From a virus, in the IMG/VR virus record IMGVR_UViG_3300025853_000366, positions 1 to 32,239 of that record: a stretch of DNA of 32,239 nt; one strand, written 5' to 3'. How positions within the stretch are numbered: position 1 is the first letter of the stretch; every line of letters begins with the position of its first letter. The notes below the pieces were generated by a model. It ran no database searches. It was not told the DNA's origin and worked only from the letters and a program-made list of their open reading frames with translations. This document shows, piece after piece, positions 6,363 through 12,912 of the stretch. Both the position numbers and the translations under genes were made by a program.

Positions 6363-6688
6363 AAATAGTTATACAGTTTAGGATTGAAGGCTTACACCAA
6401 TGGAAAGAGTGTCCTTTAGATGAGGTAGGATATTTGAGAGATCTACATAGGCACGAGTTTCATATAAGGATGGAAAAAAAAGTAGATCATAATGATAGGG
6501 ATATTGAAATCATAATGTTCAAGAGACAAGTCATTGATGGTTTAAAGAAAAATTTTTACTCAGATCAATTTAATTGTTGCAACTTCGGTAATATGAGTTG
6601 TGAAGCGATTGCAGAATACCTAATGGATAAATACAATTGTACTTTAGTAGAGGTATTAGAAGATGGAGAAAATGGAGCGGTAGTATGA
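6359..6688 (+). CDS. Divergent QueD/PTPS-like (T-fold) protein
   Basis: The 109-residue protein reads like a shortened 6-pyruvoyl-tetrahydropterin synthase fold. H13 (GLHQW) with H30-R-H32-EF resembles the zinc triad (H and HGH) of QueD. DRDIEIIMFK near 46-55 matches the 'DF..lK' strand. MSCEAIAEYL near 79-88 and VEVLEDGENGA near 97-107 match the 'SE.lA' helix and the late glutamate strand. The catalytic cysteine is not at its normal spacing (C18 is the only candidate). It is distinct from the ordinary QueD two genes downstream. It may act on a pterin-like or 7-deazaguanine precursor, or be a structural paralog. Starts with ATGA-type overlap. Confidence 0.6.
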   Translation: MKIVIQFRIEGLHQWKECPLDEVGYLRDLHRHEFHIRMEKKVDHNDRDIEIIMFKRQVIDGLKKNFYSDQFNCCNFGNMSCEAIAEYLMDKYNCTLVEVLEDGENGAVV

Positions 6689-7650
6689 TATACTACTTAC
6701 CCTTTGAAAATATTGACGAAAGATATACTAAGCACTTTAACAGAGATGTTATTAATTATTTACAAAATAATCACTTTCAAAATTATAGGATAGTAAATGG
6801 ATTAACTGATGAGATAAAAATAGTAAATGGATCGTTTTTAGATAGTAGTCTTACAGTTCAACATAAAAGTATTCAGATTAGCGAACTAGCAAAAATTTAT
6901 CAAAAAGGAATGATCACTGATAACGATATTATTTTTGTACCTGATGTATGGTATACTGGTATTCTATCTATTCCATACATGAATTATTTCCATAAAGTAA
7001 AACCTAAATTAGTAGGAGTTCTGCACGCAGGAAGCTTTACTGATACTGATCACATAAGAAAAATGGAAAGATGGGCAAAAAATTATGAGGAAGCTATCTT
7101 TGATGTGTTTGATACAATTTTTGTAGCAAGTGAGTTTATAAAAGAAGATGTACTACAAAAAAGGTTAATTGATAAAAGAAAAGTTCAGGTTAGCGGATTA
7201 ATAATTGATGAACTACAACTAAGTATATATGATTGTAACAATAAGAAAGATCTAGTAGTATTTAATGGTCGTAATGACGCTGAAAAACAACCTTGGCTAT
7301 TTGATAAACTTGCAGATATTTTTCCATCGACTAAATTTGTTAAGACTTATGAAAATTCGCTCTCTAAGCACGAGTATTACGAACTGCTATCTCAGAGCAA
7401 GGTAGTAGTAAGTTATGCGCTACAAGAAAATTTTGGCTATGGAATCGTAGAAGCAACTAAGTTAGGGTGTATTCCAGTATTACCCAACCGATTAGTATAT
7501 CCTGAACTATATGACGAAAAATATTTATACAATACTTTTGATGAATCAGTTAATTTAATTGAAAAAGCATTGTCAGGAAAACTTGAAACGACTAAACCAA
7601 AAATACCTACAAATAACGAAACACTTAAAACTTGGTTTCCAAATGTATAG
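6685..7650 (+). CDS. GT4-type (GT-B) glycosyltransferase in the deazaguanine cassette
   Basis: ATG at 6685 overlaps the previous stop as ATGA and is preferred over an upstream in-frame ATG; this gives 321 residues. The C-terminal half has the GT-B donor site of family 4: VVFNGRNDAEKQPWLFDKL near 191-209, then ENFGYGIVEA at 248-257, the E-x7-E-like motif that grips the nucleotide sugar. The N-terminal half (DIIFVPDVWYTGI, LVGVLHAGSF) would bind the acceptor. Its place between two QueD-like genes suggests the acceptor is a modified base or DNA. Family 4 also contains the tRNA-queuosine mannosyltransferase, a useful comparison but not shown homology. The last eight bases overlap QueD. Confidence 0.75.
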   Translation: MIYYLPFENIDERYTKHFNRDVINYLQNNHFQNYRIVNGLTDEIKIVNGSFLDSSLTVQHKSIQISELAKIYQKGMITDNDIIFVPDVWYTGILSIPYMNYFHKVKPKLVGVLHAGSFTDTDHIRKMERWAKNYEEAIFDVFDTIFVASEFIKEDVLQKRLIDKRKVQVSGLIIDELQLSIYDCNNKKDLVVFNGRNDAEKQPWLFDKLADIFPSTKFVKTYENSLSKHEYYELLSQSKVVVSYALQENFGYGIVEATKLGCIPVLPNRLVYPELYDEKYLYNTFDESVNLIEKALSGKLETTKPKIPTNNETLKTWFPNV

Positions 7651-8077
7651 CATTAAAAAAAAATTCGGACCTTATCCCTTTGCACATCGCCAACATTCTC
7701 ACGATGGCCATTGCCAGTATGTTCATGGACATAATTGGTACTTTGAGGTTGAGATGCAGAGTGAAAAACTTGACTCAACTGGTTTTGTATTCGACTTTGG
7801 AAGATTTAAACCTTTCAAGAATTGGTTGGAGTATATGTTTGATCATACCTTACTAATCAATCAAAACGATCCATACATTGACTTGTTTATTAAAGAAAGT
7901 TCCTTATTATGGGATATGAGAGAAGTCAAAAGTGGCTCCTCTGAAGAGATTGCAGTGATGGTATATAACTATTTATCTGATTGGCTTAAGGATGATGCAG
8001 ATAAGCTTGTAAGCGTTACTGTTATAGAGGATGAAAAAAATGGAGCAACATATCATGGAGGAAACATACTTAGGTAA
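7643..8077 (+). CDS. queD: QueD, 6-carboxy-tetrahydropterin synthase
   Basis: I chose ATG at 7643 (MYSIKKKFGPYPFAHRQHSH), which overlaps the previous stop as ATGTATAG, giving 144 residues, close to typical QueD. Zinc ligands H15, H28 and H30 (AHR and VHGHN), catalytic C24, DF at 51-52, DH at 67-68 (FDHTLL), SSEEIAV near 99-105 and E129 are all present. QueD converts dihydroneopterin triphosphate, the FolE product, to 6-carboxy-tetrahydropterin, the second step of 7-deazaguanine synthesis. FolE and QueE lie downstream in the same gene string. Confidence 0.9.
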   Translation: MYSIKKKFGPYPFAHRQHSHDGHCQYVHGHNWYFEVEMQSEKLDSTGFVFDFGRFKPFKNWLEYMFDHTLLINQNDPYIDLFIKESSLLWDMREVKSGSSEEIAVMVYNYLSDWLKDDADKLVSVTVIEDEKNGATYHGGNILR

Positions 8078-8450
8078 TGCTTTTTTGGAAAACATTGAAG
8101 CATACAAAGAGCAAATACAATCAGGTAGTGTAGGAGCAGATCTTAATACTTATGGATCTGACAAGCTATATAATACCGAAATGCCTTTACCAAGTGGTTG
8201 GAAAAAAGAGGAATATGTCAAAAGAAAAAAAACAATGGATATGACAAAGAAAAAAGAAGTTACTAACTTTGTAATAAAGACTGGTAAAGATGTCCTAGAC
8301 AAGGTACATACCGAGGTGATGGAATCAATCAGCAAAAAGTCAAAAGAGTATTTGGATGCAGATTCATTACAAAACTATGAAATGTTACAAAATGTTAAGT
8401 TAGGTGTTCAGGTACTATACCAAAGATTAAAGTCAGAGTATGAAAAATAA
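8055..8450 (+). CDS. Hypothetical protein between QueD and QueE
   Basis: ATG at 8055 (MEETYLGNAFLENIEAYKEQ) gives 131 residues; ATG at 8031 and 8040 are alternatives that overlap QueD further. The protein is helical and lysine/glutamate-rich, with a middle segment EMPLPSGWKKEEYVKRKKTM and a helical C-terminus ending LYQRLKSEYEK. There are no cysteines, membrane segments or catalytic motif that I recognise. Both ends overlap enzymes of the deazaguanine pathway, so it is part of the operon. It may be an accessory factor or an unrelated small passenger gene. Confidence 0.65.
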   Translation: MEETYLGNAFLENIEAYKEQIQSGSVGADLNTYGSDKLYNTEMPLPSGWKKEEYVKRKKTMDMTKKKEVTNFVIKTGKDVLDKVHTEVMESISKKSKEYLDADSLQNYEMLQNVKLGVQVLYQRLKSEYEK

Positions 8451-9216
8451 AAAACACACACTACCAGTAAGCGAAGTATTTTACTCTCTGCAAGGAGAAG
8501 GAAAGACAATAGGAGTACCAAGCGTATTCGTAAGGCTAAGCGGTTGCAACCTTTTGTGTGGAGGTAATGGAACTCAGAGAGATGGAGAACTTCACGATGG
8601 AGCAACTTGGAGATGCGATACAATAGAGGTTTGGACTAATGGTACTGAAACCTTGTTTGACAACATTCTAAACCAAGAACAACTTAAACACCTAAAGAAT
8701 GGCGCACACCTAATAATTACTGGTGGTGAGCCTATGTTGTATCAAGAGAGAATACTTGACTTTATCGAATGGCTAGACCATACCTTATTCTTTGATCAGA
8801 ATACAAAGAAGTTTAAAGATCAAGAGTTTTTTGTTGAGATTGAAACCAATGGTACTATTATGCCAAGCCCTGAATTTTTGAGTGAGATCAATCAGTTCAA
8901 TATATCTCCTAAACTTGCCAATAGCGGTATGCCATTACAAAGAAGATGTAAGGAAAATGTAATTACTGCTTTTGAAGATTCAGACTCAAACCTACAATAC
9001 AAATTTGTAGTAAGTTCTGATTCAGATTGGAAAGAGATTCAACAAGACTACTTGCACTTGATAAGGAGAGAGAATATATACTTAATGCCTGCAGGAAGTT
9101 CGCAGGATGAATTGTCAGCAACCTATCCAATAGTAGCTGATATGTGCAAAAATTATGATTTAAAATTTTCACCAAGACTACATGTAGATATATGGAACCA
9201 AAAGACTGGGGTATAG
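8440..9216 (+). CDS. queE: QueE, 7-carboxy-7-deazaguanine synthase (radical SAM)
   Basis: The 258-residue protein starts with the QueE pattern FYSLQGEGKTIGVPSVFVRL, then SGCNLLC. The three cluster cysteines appear to be C36, C40 and C59 (WRCDT). TGGEPML at 94-100 is the SAM-binding GGE motif, and EIETNG near 133-138 and SPKL follow as in QueE. The enzyme rearranges 6-carboxy-tetrahydropterin into 7-carboxy-7-deazaguanine, using SAM and a [4Fe-4S] cluster. The cysteine spacing (x3, then x18) carries an insertion after the second cysteine. It overlaps the genes on both sides (11 and 25 bases). Confidence 0.9.
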   Translation: MKNKKHTLPVSEVFYSLQGEGKTIGVPSVFVRLSGCNLLCGGNGTQRDGELHDGATWRCDTIEVWTNGTETLFDNILNQEQLKHLKNGAHLIITGGEPMLYQERILDFIEWLDHTLFFDQNTKKFKDQEFFVEIETNGTIMPSPEFLSEINQFNISPKLANSGMPLQRRCKENVITAFEDSDSNLQYKFVVSSDSDWKEIQQDYLHLIRRENIYLMPAGSSQDELSATYPIVADMCKNYDLKFSPRLHVDIWNQKTGV

Positions 9217-9740
9217 CCGAAGAAGCAGTTCGTAGAGTTATAAGTTGTTTTGATGATCCGAACAGAGAAGGATTACAAGAAACTCCAAAGAGATATGTAA
9301 AGTTCCTAAAGGAGTTTTTATCTCCACCCGATTTTAACTTTACAACTTTTGATGCTGAAGGAATGGATCAGATGATCGTGCAGACTAATATACCTTTTTA
9401 CAGTCTATGCGAACACCACCTAGCACCATTTTTTGGGGTTGGTCATATTGCATACATACCCGATAGAAAAATAGTAGGGTTGAGTAAGCTTGCAAGAACT
9501 TTGGATACTTATTCTCGAAGGTTTCAGAATCAAGAGCGTATAACAATGCAAGTAGGAAAAAGGTTGGTTGAAGAATTGGAACCAAAAGGAGTTGCGGTTG
9601 TGTTAGAGGCTCAACATCTTTGTATGAGTATGAGGGGAGTAAAAAAACACGATACCAATACCAAGACCAGTTACGTTTGGGGAGGATTCAAGGAAGACCT
9701 AAATTGTCGTAATGAGTTTTTACAATTAATCGAGAAGTAA
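9192..9740 (+). CDS. folE: FolE, GTP cyclohydrolase I
   Basis: The 182-residue protein is a type I GTP cyclohydrolase: FYSLCEHHLAPFFGVGHIAY at 69-88 holds the zinc residues C73 and H76; VGLSKLART follows at 95-103, and EAQHLCMSMRGV at 139-150 supplies C144. It converts GTP to dihydroneopterin triphosphate, the entry step for folate and for 7-deazaguanine. Length and order are normal for the family. It is the last gene of the cassette, overlaps QueE by 25 bases, and is followed by terminase after one base. Confidence 0.93.
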   Translation: MEPKDWGIAEEAVRRVISCFDDPNREGLQETPKRYVKFLKEFLSPPDFNFTTFDAEGMDQMIVQTNIPFYSLCEHHLAPFFGVGHIAYIPDRKIVGLSKLARTLDTYSRRFQNQERITMQVGKRLVEELEPKGVAVVLEAQHLCMSMRGVKKHDTNTKTSYVWGGFKEDLNCRNEFLQLIEK

Positions 9741-9741
9741 A

Positions 9742-10116
9742 ATGGCTTACAAAAAAGAAGATCTATACAATCAAGCAGTTGATCTTATCAGAAGGAATAG
9801 GCACTTCTTTATTGAGGATGTTATCAGTTATATGGGAATAAGTAAAAGCACATTTTACAAACACTTCCCGATTGATTCGAACGAAATGAACTCCCTAAAA
9901 GACGAGTTATCCAAAAATAAAATTGAGATTAAAACATCAATTCGAAGTAAGTTACATTCAAGCAATTCTCCTACTGCCCTGCTTGCCTTATACAAGCTTG
10001 TATGTTCTGATGAAGAAAGGAGAAAGCTATCAATGGAGTATCGTGATCATACTACAAATGGCGAACCAATAAACAAGGTTGTCTTTGAACTCAGGAATCC
10101 ACAAGATACAAACTAA
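9742..10116 (+). CDS. Terminase small subunit
   Basis: The 124-residue protein begins MAYKKEDLYNQAVDLIRRNR and has an N-terminal helix-turn-helix (FIEDVISYMGISKSTFYKHF, about 23-42) typical of small terminase subunits of Bacteroidetes phages, which recognise the packaging site. The remaining helical part (KIEIKTSIRSKLHSSNSPTA, then LLALYKLVCSDEERRKL) would form the oligomerisation core. It lies directly before and overlapping the large subunit. The role is given mainly by position and domain layout. Confidence 0.8.
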   Translation: MAYKKEDLYNQAVDLIRRNRHFFIEDVISYMGISKSTFYKHFPIDSNEMNSLKDELSKNKIEIKTSIRSKLHSSNSPTALLALYKLVCSDEERRKLSMEYRDHTTNGEPINKVVFELRNPQDTN

Positions 10117-11281
10117 TCCTATTTTCTTTTGGACTGCTGATTCAAATAAACAAATAGTAGTTCATCAAGGGGGGACAAGTAGTGGCAAGACCTATTCCAT
10201 TATTCAATACCTGATTTACGAAGCCTGCTCTAAAGACGATTTGATCATAACTGTTGTAGGGCAGGATATACCCAACCTCAAGGTAGGAGCCTATCGTGAT
10301 GCAGAGAAGATAGTTTACTCCGATCCGTTCTTTGTTTCTTCTCTAATTAATCATAACAGATCAGAACGCAGTATGTTGTTTAATACTGGAAGTAAGATCG
10401 AGTTTACAAGTTACTCTGATGGCATTGACGCAAGATCAGGAAAGCGTACCCATTCTTTTTTTAATGAGGCAAATGGTATTAACTATGAAATCTTTGAACA
10501 AGTAAGCCTTAGAACATCGGAAAAGGTTATTATTGATTTCAATCCTTCGTCAGCTTTTTGGGCGCACGATAAACTATTCGGAAGGGACGATGTTGATTGG
10601 TTTGTAAGTACATTTAAGGACAACCTTTACATACAACCTTCAATCAAAGAAAAGATACTTAGTTACGAGCCTACTCCTGAGAATATCAAGAGGGGTACTG
10701 CTAATCAGTTTAGATGGCAAGTGTATGGGCTTGGAGAGATTGGTAGGCTTGAAGGTTTAGTATTCCCTGACTTTGAGGTTGTAACTGATTTTCCTAAAGA
10801 TTACAAATGGAATTGCTTCGGTATGGACTTTGGATTTACTAATGATCCGACTGCATTGGTTGAGATTAGATACGCAAATGGTGCGTTATATTGGAAACAA
10901 CATATATACAGAAGAAACCTTACCAACCAACATATTAGTAATTTGATCAAAGATATAGGGATAACGGATGAAATAGTAGCAGATAGTGCCGAGCCAAAAA
11001 GTATTGCAGAGATCAAGAGAGAGGATATATGGATCGTACCTGCGGTAAAAGGAAGAGATAGCGTAAACTATGGTATTCAGATATTGCAAGACTATCCTAT
11101 TAAGATATTAGCAAGCAGTAAGGACTTGATTGAAGAGTTCAGCAGTTATACTTGGGCAAAGGATCGAGATGGAAGACCTACCAACAAGCCAACAGATAAA
11201 AATAACCACGGAATTGATGCGGGTAGGTATGCAATTATGAGGCGTTTAAGTAGGCGTACACTTGAATTTTCCATTGTTTGA
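10079..11281 (+). CDS. terL: Terminase large subunit (packaging ATPase-nuclease)
   Basis: The 400-residue protein has the ATPase Walker A G31-GTSSGKT38 and a Walker B-like FFNEAN near 127-132. A C-terminal RNase H-like nuclease follows, with FGMDFGFTNDPTAL, VADSAEP and HGIDAGRYA supplying the metal-binding aspartates. It is a PBSX/Terminase_3-type motor that pumps DNA into the prohead and cuts it. The frame opens after TAA at 10070-10072 and has no ATG before residue 99, so a TTG start (10079, or 10085) is needed to include Walker A. It overlaps the small subunit by 38 bases. Confidence 0.92.
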   Translation: MSLNSGIHKIQTNPIFFWTADSNKQIVVHQGGTSSGKTYSIIQYLIYEACSKDDLIITVVGQDIPNLKVGAYRDAEKIVYSDPFFVSSLINHNRSERSMLFNTGSKIEFTSYSDGIDARSGKRTHSFFNEANGINYEIFEQVSLRTSEKVIIDFNPSSAFWAHDKLFGRDDVDWFVSTFKDNLYIQPSIKEKILSYEPTPENIKRGTANQFRWQVYGLGEIGRLEGLVFPDFEVVTDFPKDYKWNCFGMDFGFTNDPTALVEIRYANGALYWKQHIYRRNLTNQHISNLIKDIGITDEIVADSAEPKSIAEIKREDIWIVPAVKGRDSVNYGIQILQDYPIKILASSKDLIEEFSSYTWAKDRDGRPTNKPTDKNNHGIDAGRYAIMRRLSRRTLEFSIV

Positions 11282-11312
11282 TAAAAAAATTAATTTTTTT
11301 TTTAAAAAATAC

Positions 11313-11343
11313 TTGACCTATTGTACTTAAGTCATTATCATTA
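11313..11343 (+). promoter_or_regulatory. Promoter before the zinc-protein gene
   Basis: TTG at 11313-11315, 20 bases, TATCATTA at 11336-11343, then TAAG and an AT-rich leader with ATCAA before ATGGATAAAAAAATG. It shares the preceding AAAAAATACTTG block and this layout with 11996-12026. The spacer contains the palindrome ACTTAAGT. Confidence 0.45.
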
Positions 11344-11360
11344 AGTAAGATATAAATCAA

Positions 11361-11615
11361 ATGGATAAAAAAATGAAAGATGTCGAAATGTATTACGGAA
11401 ATTATCAAGTTGATAAACAACGATTAAGAAAGCTGTTACAAGAAAGAGCAGAAAATGGTGGTGATGTTTGGTTCTGCACAACTTGCAAAGACTTCAAAAA
11501 TGATGACAATGTAGTGAGTTGTAGAAACGATCAGTATTTACTATGTGAAGAGTGTGGACACGATTCTGAAGTAGCTTGGGATGAGTATGATCCTGCAGAT
11601 TTTACTTGGAAATAA
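11361..11615 (+). CDS. Small zinc-ribbon-like protein (84 aa)
   Basis: Starts in the repeated context ATGGATAAAAAAATG (MDKKMKDVEMYYGNYQVDKQ). The C-terminal half has four cysteines in zinc-finger spacing: WFCTTCKDF, then VVSCRNDQYLLCEECGHDSE, a C-x2-C plus C-x2-C knuckle pair. The protein may bind nucleic acid or be a small regulator. The last residues are acidic and aromatic. It opens a run of small genes placed between terminase and portal, a common site for accessory genes. Family not recognised. Confidence 0.65.
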   Translation: MDKKMKDVEMYYGNYQVDKQRLRKLLQERAENGGDVWFCTTCKDFKNDDNVVSCRNDQYLLCEECGHDSEVAWDEYDPADFTWK

Positions 11616-11626
11616 ATAATAACTTA

Positions 11627-11965
11627 ATGGATAAAAAAATGACTAGAGAATTACATGACAGACGAGATGAATTTGAAAAAGCTTATTTCAAATACTATGT
11701 ATGGGCAAAGGATAACTTTATGACAAAATGGGGTAACGATTGCGGTAGATTAGATAACGCAGTCAGCTATGCCGTTTGGTTTGTAAAAGATTCAAACCGA
11801 GCAGATCAAATGTTTAAATGGTTAATGGATCGTGACGAGATGAGCAATATTTATATTGGAGTATCTGTTTCGTTTGAGAACAATGTAGCTTCAATGAATA
11901 ACAAAACAAAAGGTTATCACATCTCAACATATCCCACACACGAACACCGTTGTTTCAAAGATTAA
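11627..11965 (+). CDS. Hypothetical protein (112 aa)
   Basis: I chose ATG at 11627 (MDKKMTRELHDRRDEFEKAY) over an ATG seven codons upstream, because it repeats the ATGGATAAAAAAATG start context found at 11361. The soluble product is rich in aromatic and charged residues (YFKYYVWAKDNFMTKWGND, AVWFVKDSNRADQMFKWLMD). There is no motif I recognise. It follows the zinc-ribbon gene by 11 bases and is probably co-transcribed with it. Confidence 0.6.
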   Translation: MDKKMTRELHDRRDEFEKAYFKYYVWAKDNFMTKWGNDCGRLDNAVSYAVWFVKDSNRADQMFKWLMDRDEMSNIYIGVSVSFENNVASMNNKTKGYHISTYPTHEHRCFKD

Positions 11966-11995
11966 AAAAAAATTAAAAAAAAAATTAAAAAATAC

Positions 11996-12026
11996 TTGCA
12001 CCTTTGTATGTCTTAACATATATTGG
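11996..12026 (+). promoter_or_regulatory. Promoter before the 12070 gene
   Basis: TTG at 11996-11998, 20 bases, TATATTGG at 12019-12026, then TAAGTTATTAATCAA leading to ATGGATAAAAAAAT. The AAAAAATACTTG block and the leader match 11313-11360 and, on the minus strand, the promoter at 3676-3646. Confidence 0.45.
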
Positions 12027-12069
12027 TGTAAGTTATTAATCAAATGGATAAAAAAATAGGAGCAATAGG

Positions 12070-12336
12070 ATGGCAAGTATCGAATATCTAAATAAGAACA
12101 ATTCAGTAGAGTTATTCAATGATCAGTCAAAATACTTCGGATGGTACAAGGAGTATTTTGCTAAGTCAGGAAGCAAGATCATAGGATTAGGATATATTCA
12201 AGTTGATGCTCCTGACCGACCTTATGTAGGCTACGAAGGCAGAGTCTACGAACCAGTAGATCCTCGATTGAAGAAGGCAAAAAAAGTGCGATCTGATGAC
12301 GAGGTGTATAGTATTCTTTATCCTTTATGTAAGTGA
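12070..12336 (+). CDS. Hypothetical protein (88 aa)
   Basis: ATG at 12070 is preceded by AGGAGCAATAGG, an unusually clear Shine-Dalgarno for this genome. The soluble product begins MASIEYLNKNNSVELFNDQS and contains a proline/aromatic part (DAPDRPYVGYEGRVYEPVD) and a basic stretch (RLKKAKKVRSDDE). A 15-codon out-of-frame ORF (12044-12091, MDKKIGAIGWQVSNI) overlaps its start and could be a leader peptide. Family not recognised. Confidence 0.6.
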   Translation: MASIEYLNKNNSVELFNDQSKYFGWYKEYFAKSGSKIIGLGYIQVDAPDRPYVGYEGRVYEPVDPRLKKAKKVRSDDEVYSILYPLCK

Positions 12337-12337
12337 T

Positions 12338-12469
12338 ATGGAAGCTTTAAATTTTTTACTCGACGGTATGGATTTGTTTGCAAAGATTCTTGGTTACCTT
12401 GCTTTGTATGGTATAGCAATGGCATTGATAGATTGGAGAAGGACAGAAAGATTTAAAAATGGCAGGTGA
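12338..12469 (+). CDS. Small single-span membrane protein (43 aa)
   Basis: ATG at 12338, one base after the previous stop, to TGA at 12467-12469. The product is MEALNFLLDGMDLFAKILGY followed by LALYGIAMALIDWRRTERFK and a short end. It is one hydrophobic helix (about 13-31) followed by a strongly basic tail, which predicts an N-out, C-in membrane protein. Its end overlaps the DnaA-like gene by 11 bases. The size and topology would allow a lysis-related or host-membrane role; nothing specific can be said. Confidence 0.5.
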   Translation: MEALNFLLDGMDLFAKILGYLALYGIAMALIDWRRTERFKNGR

Positions 12470-12803
12470 CTACTTGATCTTAGGAACATTTTACGAATCA
12501 ATGGAGTATCTGTATAGATTACGAGCAGATTCAACAAGGGAGTACGAAGATGATGAACTCACAAGATTCTGCAACGCACTTGACTATTCAGCTTCTTGGT
12601 TTATGAATAAAAGCAGAAAAGCCAATGTTATAGTCTATCGAAGGTTGTTCATAAATTTCAGTGCCAAAACGCACTCTGAGGTTGCAAAATTTTTAGGTAT
12701 GCACCATAGCACAGTCATACATCATAGGCAACTACACAAAGATTCTTTACTATATGACAAAAAATATCGTACTTTATGGAATAGGTTAAAAGATTTACCA
12801 TAA
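12459..12803 (+). CDS. DnaA domain IV-like DNA-binding protein
   Basis: In this 114-residue protein, residues about 68-110 (SAKTHSEVAKFLGMHHSTVI, then HHRQLHKDSLLYDKKYRTLW) match the C-terminal DnaA-box-binding domain of DnaA: a 'vakflg.dHSTVihh' helix-turn-helix core. It has no AAA+ ATPase part, so it is not an initiator by itself. It could bind DnaA boxes, control phage replication or repress or switch late transcription. It is the last gene before a terminator and the portal promoter. Confidence 0.72.
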   Translation: MAGDYLILGTFYESMEYLYRLRADSTREYEDDELTRFCNALDYSASWFMNKSRKANVIVYRRLFINFSAKTHSEVAKFLGMHHSTVIHHRQLHKDSLLYDKKYRTLWNRLKDLP

Positions 12804-12823
12804 CTGTAGATGTAATCATACTT

Positions 12824-12856
12824 AGCTTACTGGGCTGAATACCTTGTAAGCTTTTT
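12824..12856 (+). terminator. Rho-independent terminator before the portal gene
   Basis: AGCTTAC (12824-12830) pairs exactly with GTAAGCT (12846-12852), and the T-run follows directly. GGG in the loop can add pairs with CCT. It separates the accessory genes from the structural genes. Confidence 0.65.
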
Positions 12857-12863
12857 CTGTTTT

Positions 12864-12890
12864 TATGTTTGATTTTTCTTGTTATTTTTG
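12864..12890 (+). promoter_or_regulatory. Two -7-like elements upstream of the portal gene
   Basis: TATGTTTG at 12864-12871 and TATTTTTG at 12883-12890 both match the Bacteroidetes -7 consensus TAnnTTTG. No well-spaced TTG -33 element is visible for either. The second lies 22 bases before the portal ATG and just after the terminator, so it is the better candidate for the structural-gene transcript. Confidence 0.35.
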
Positions 12891-12912
12891 GTAAACCAAA
12901 AAAGTCAAGCCT

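Noticed and set aside
4922-9740. QueC or a FolE2-type gene within the cassette
   Set aside because: No PP-loop (SGGxDS-like) motif occurs in any frame of the string, and the cyclohydrolase carries type I CEHH motifs.
10079-10376. Later ATG start for the large terminase
   Set aside because: The first in-frame ATG is residue 99, which would remove the Walker A motif, so a TTG start is required.
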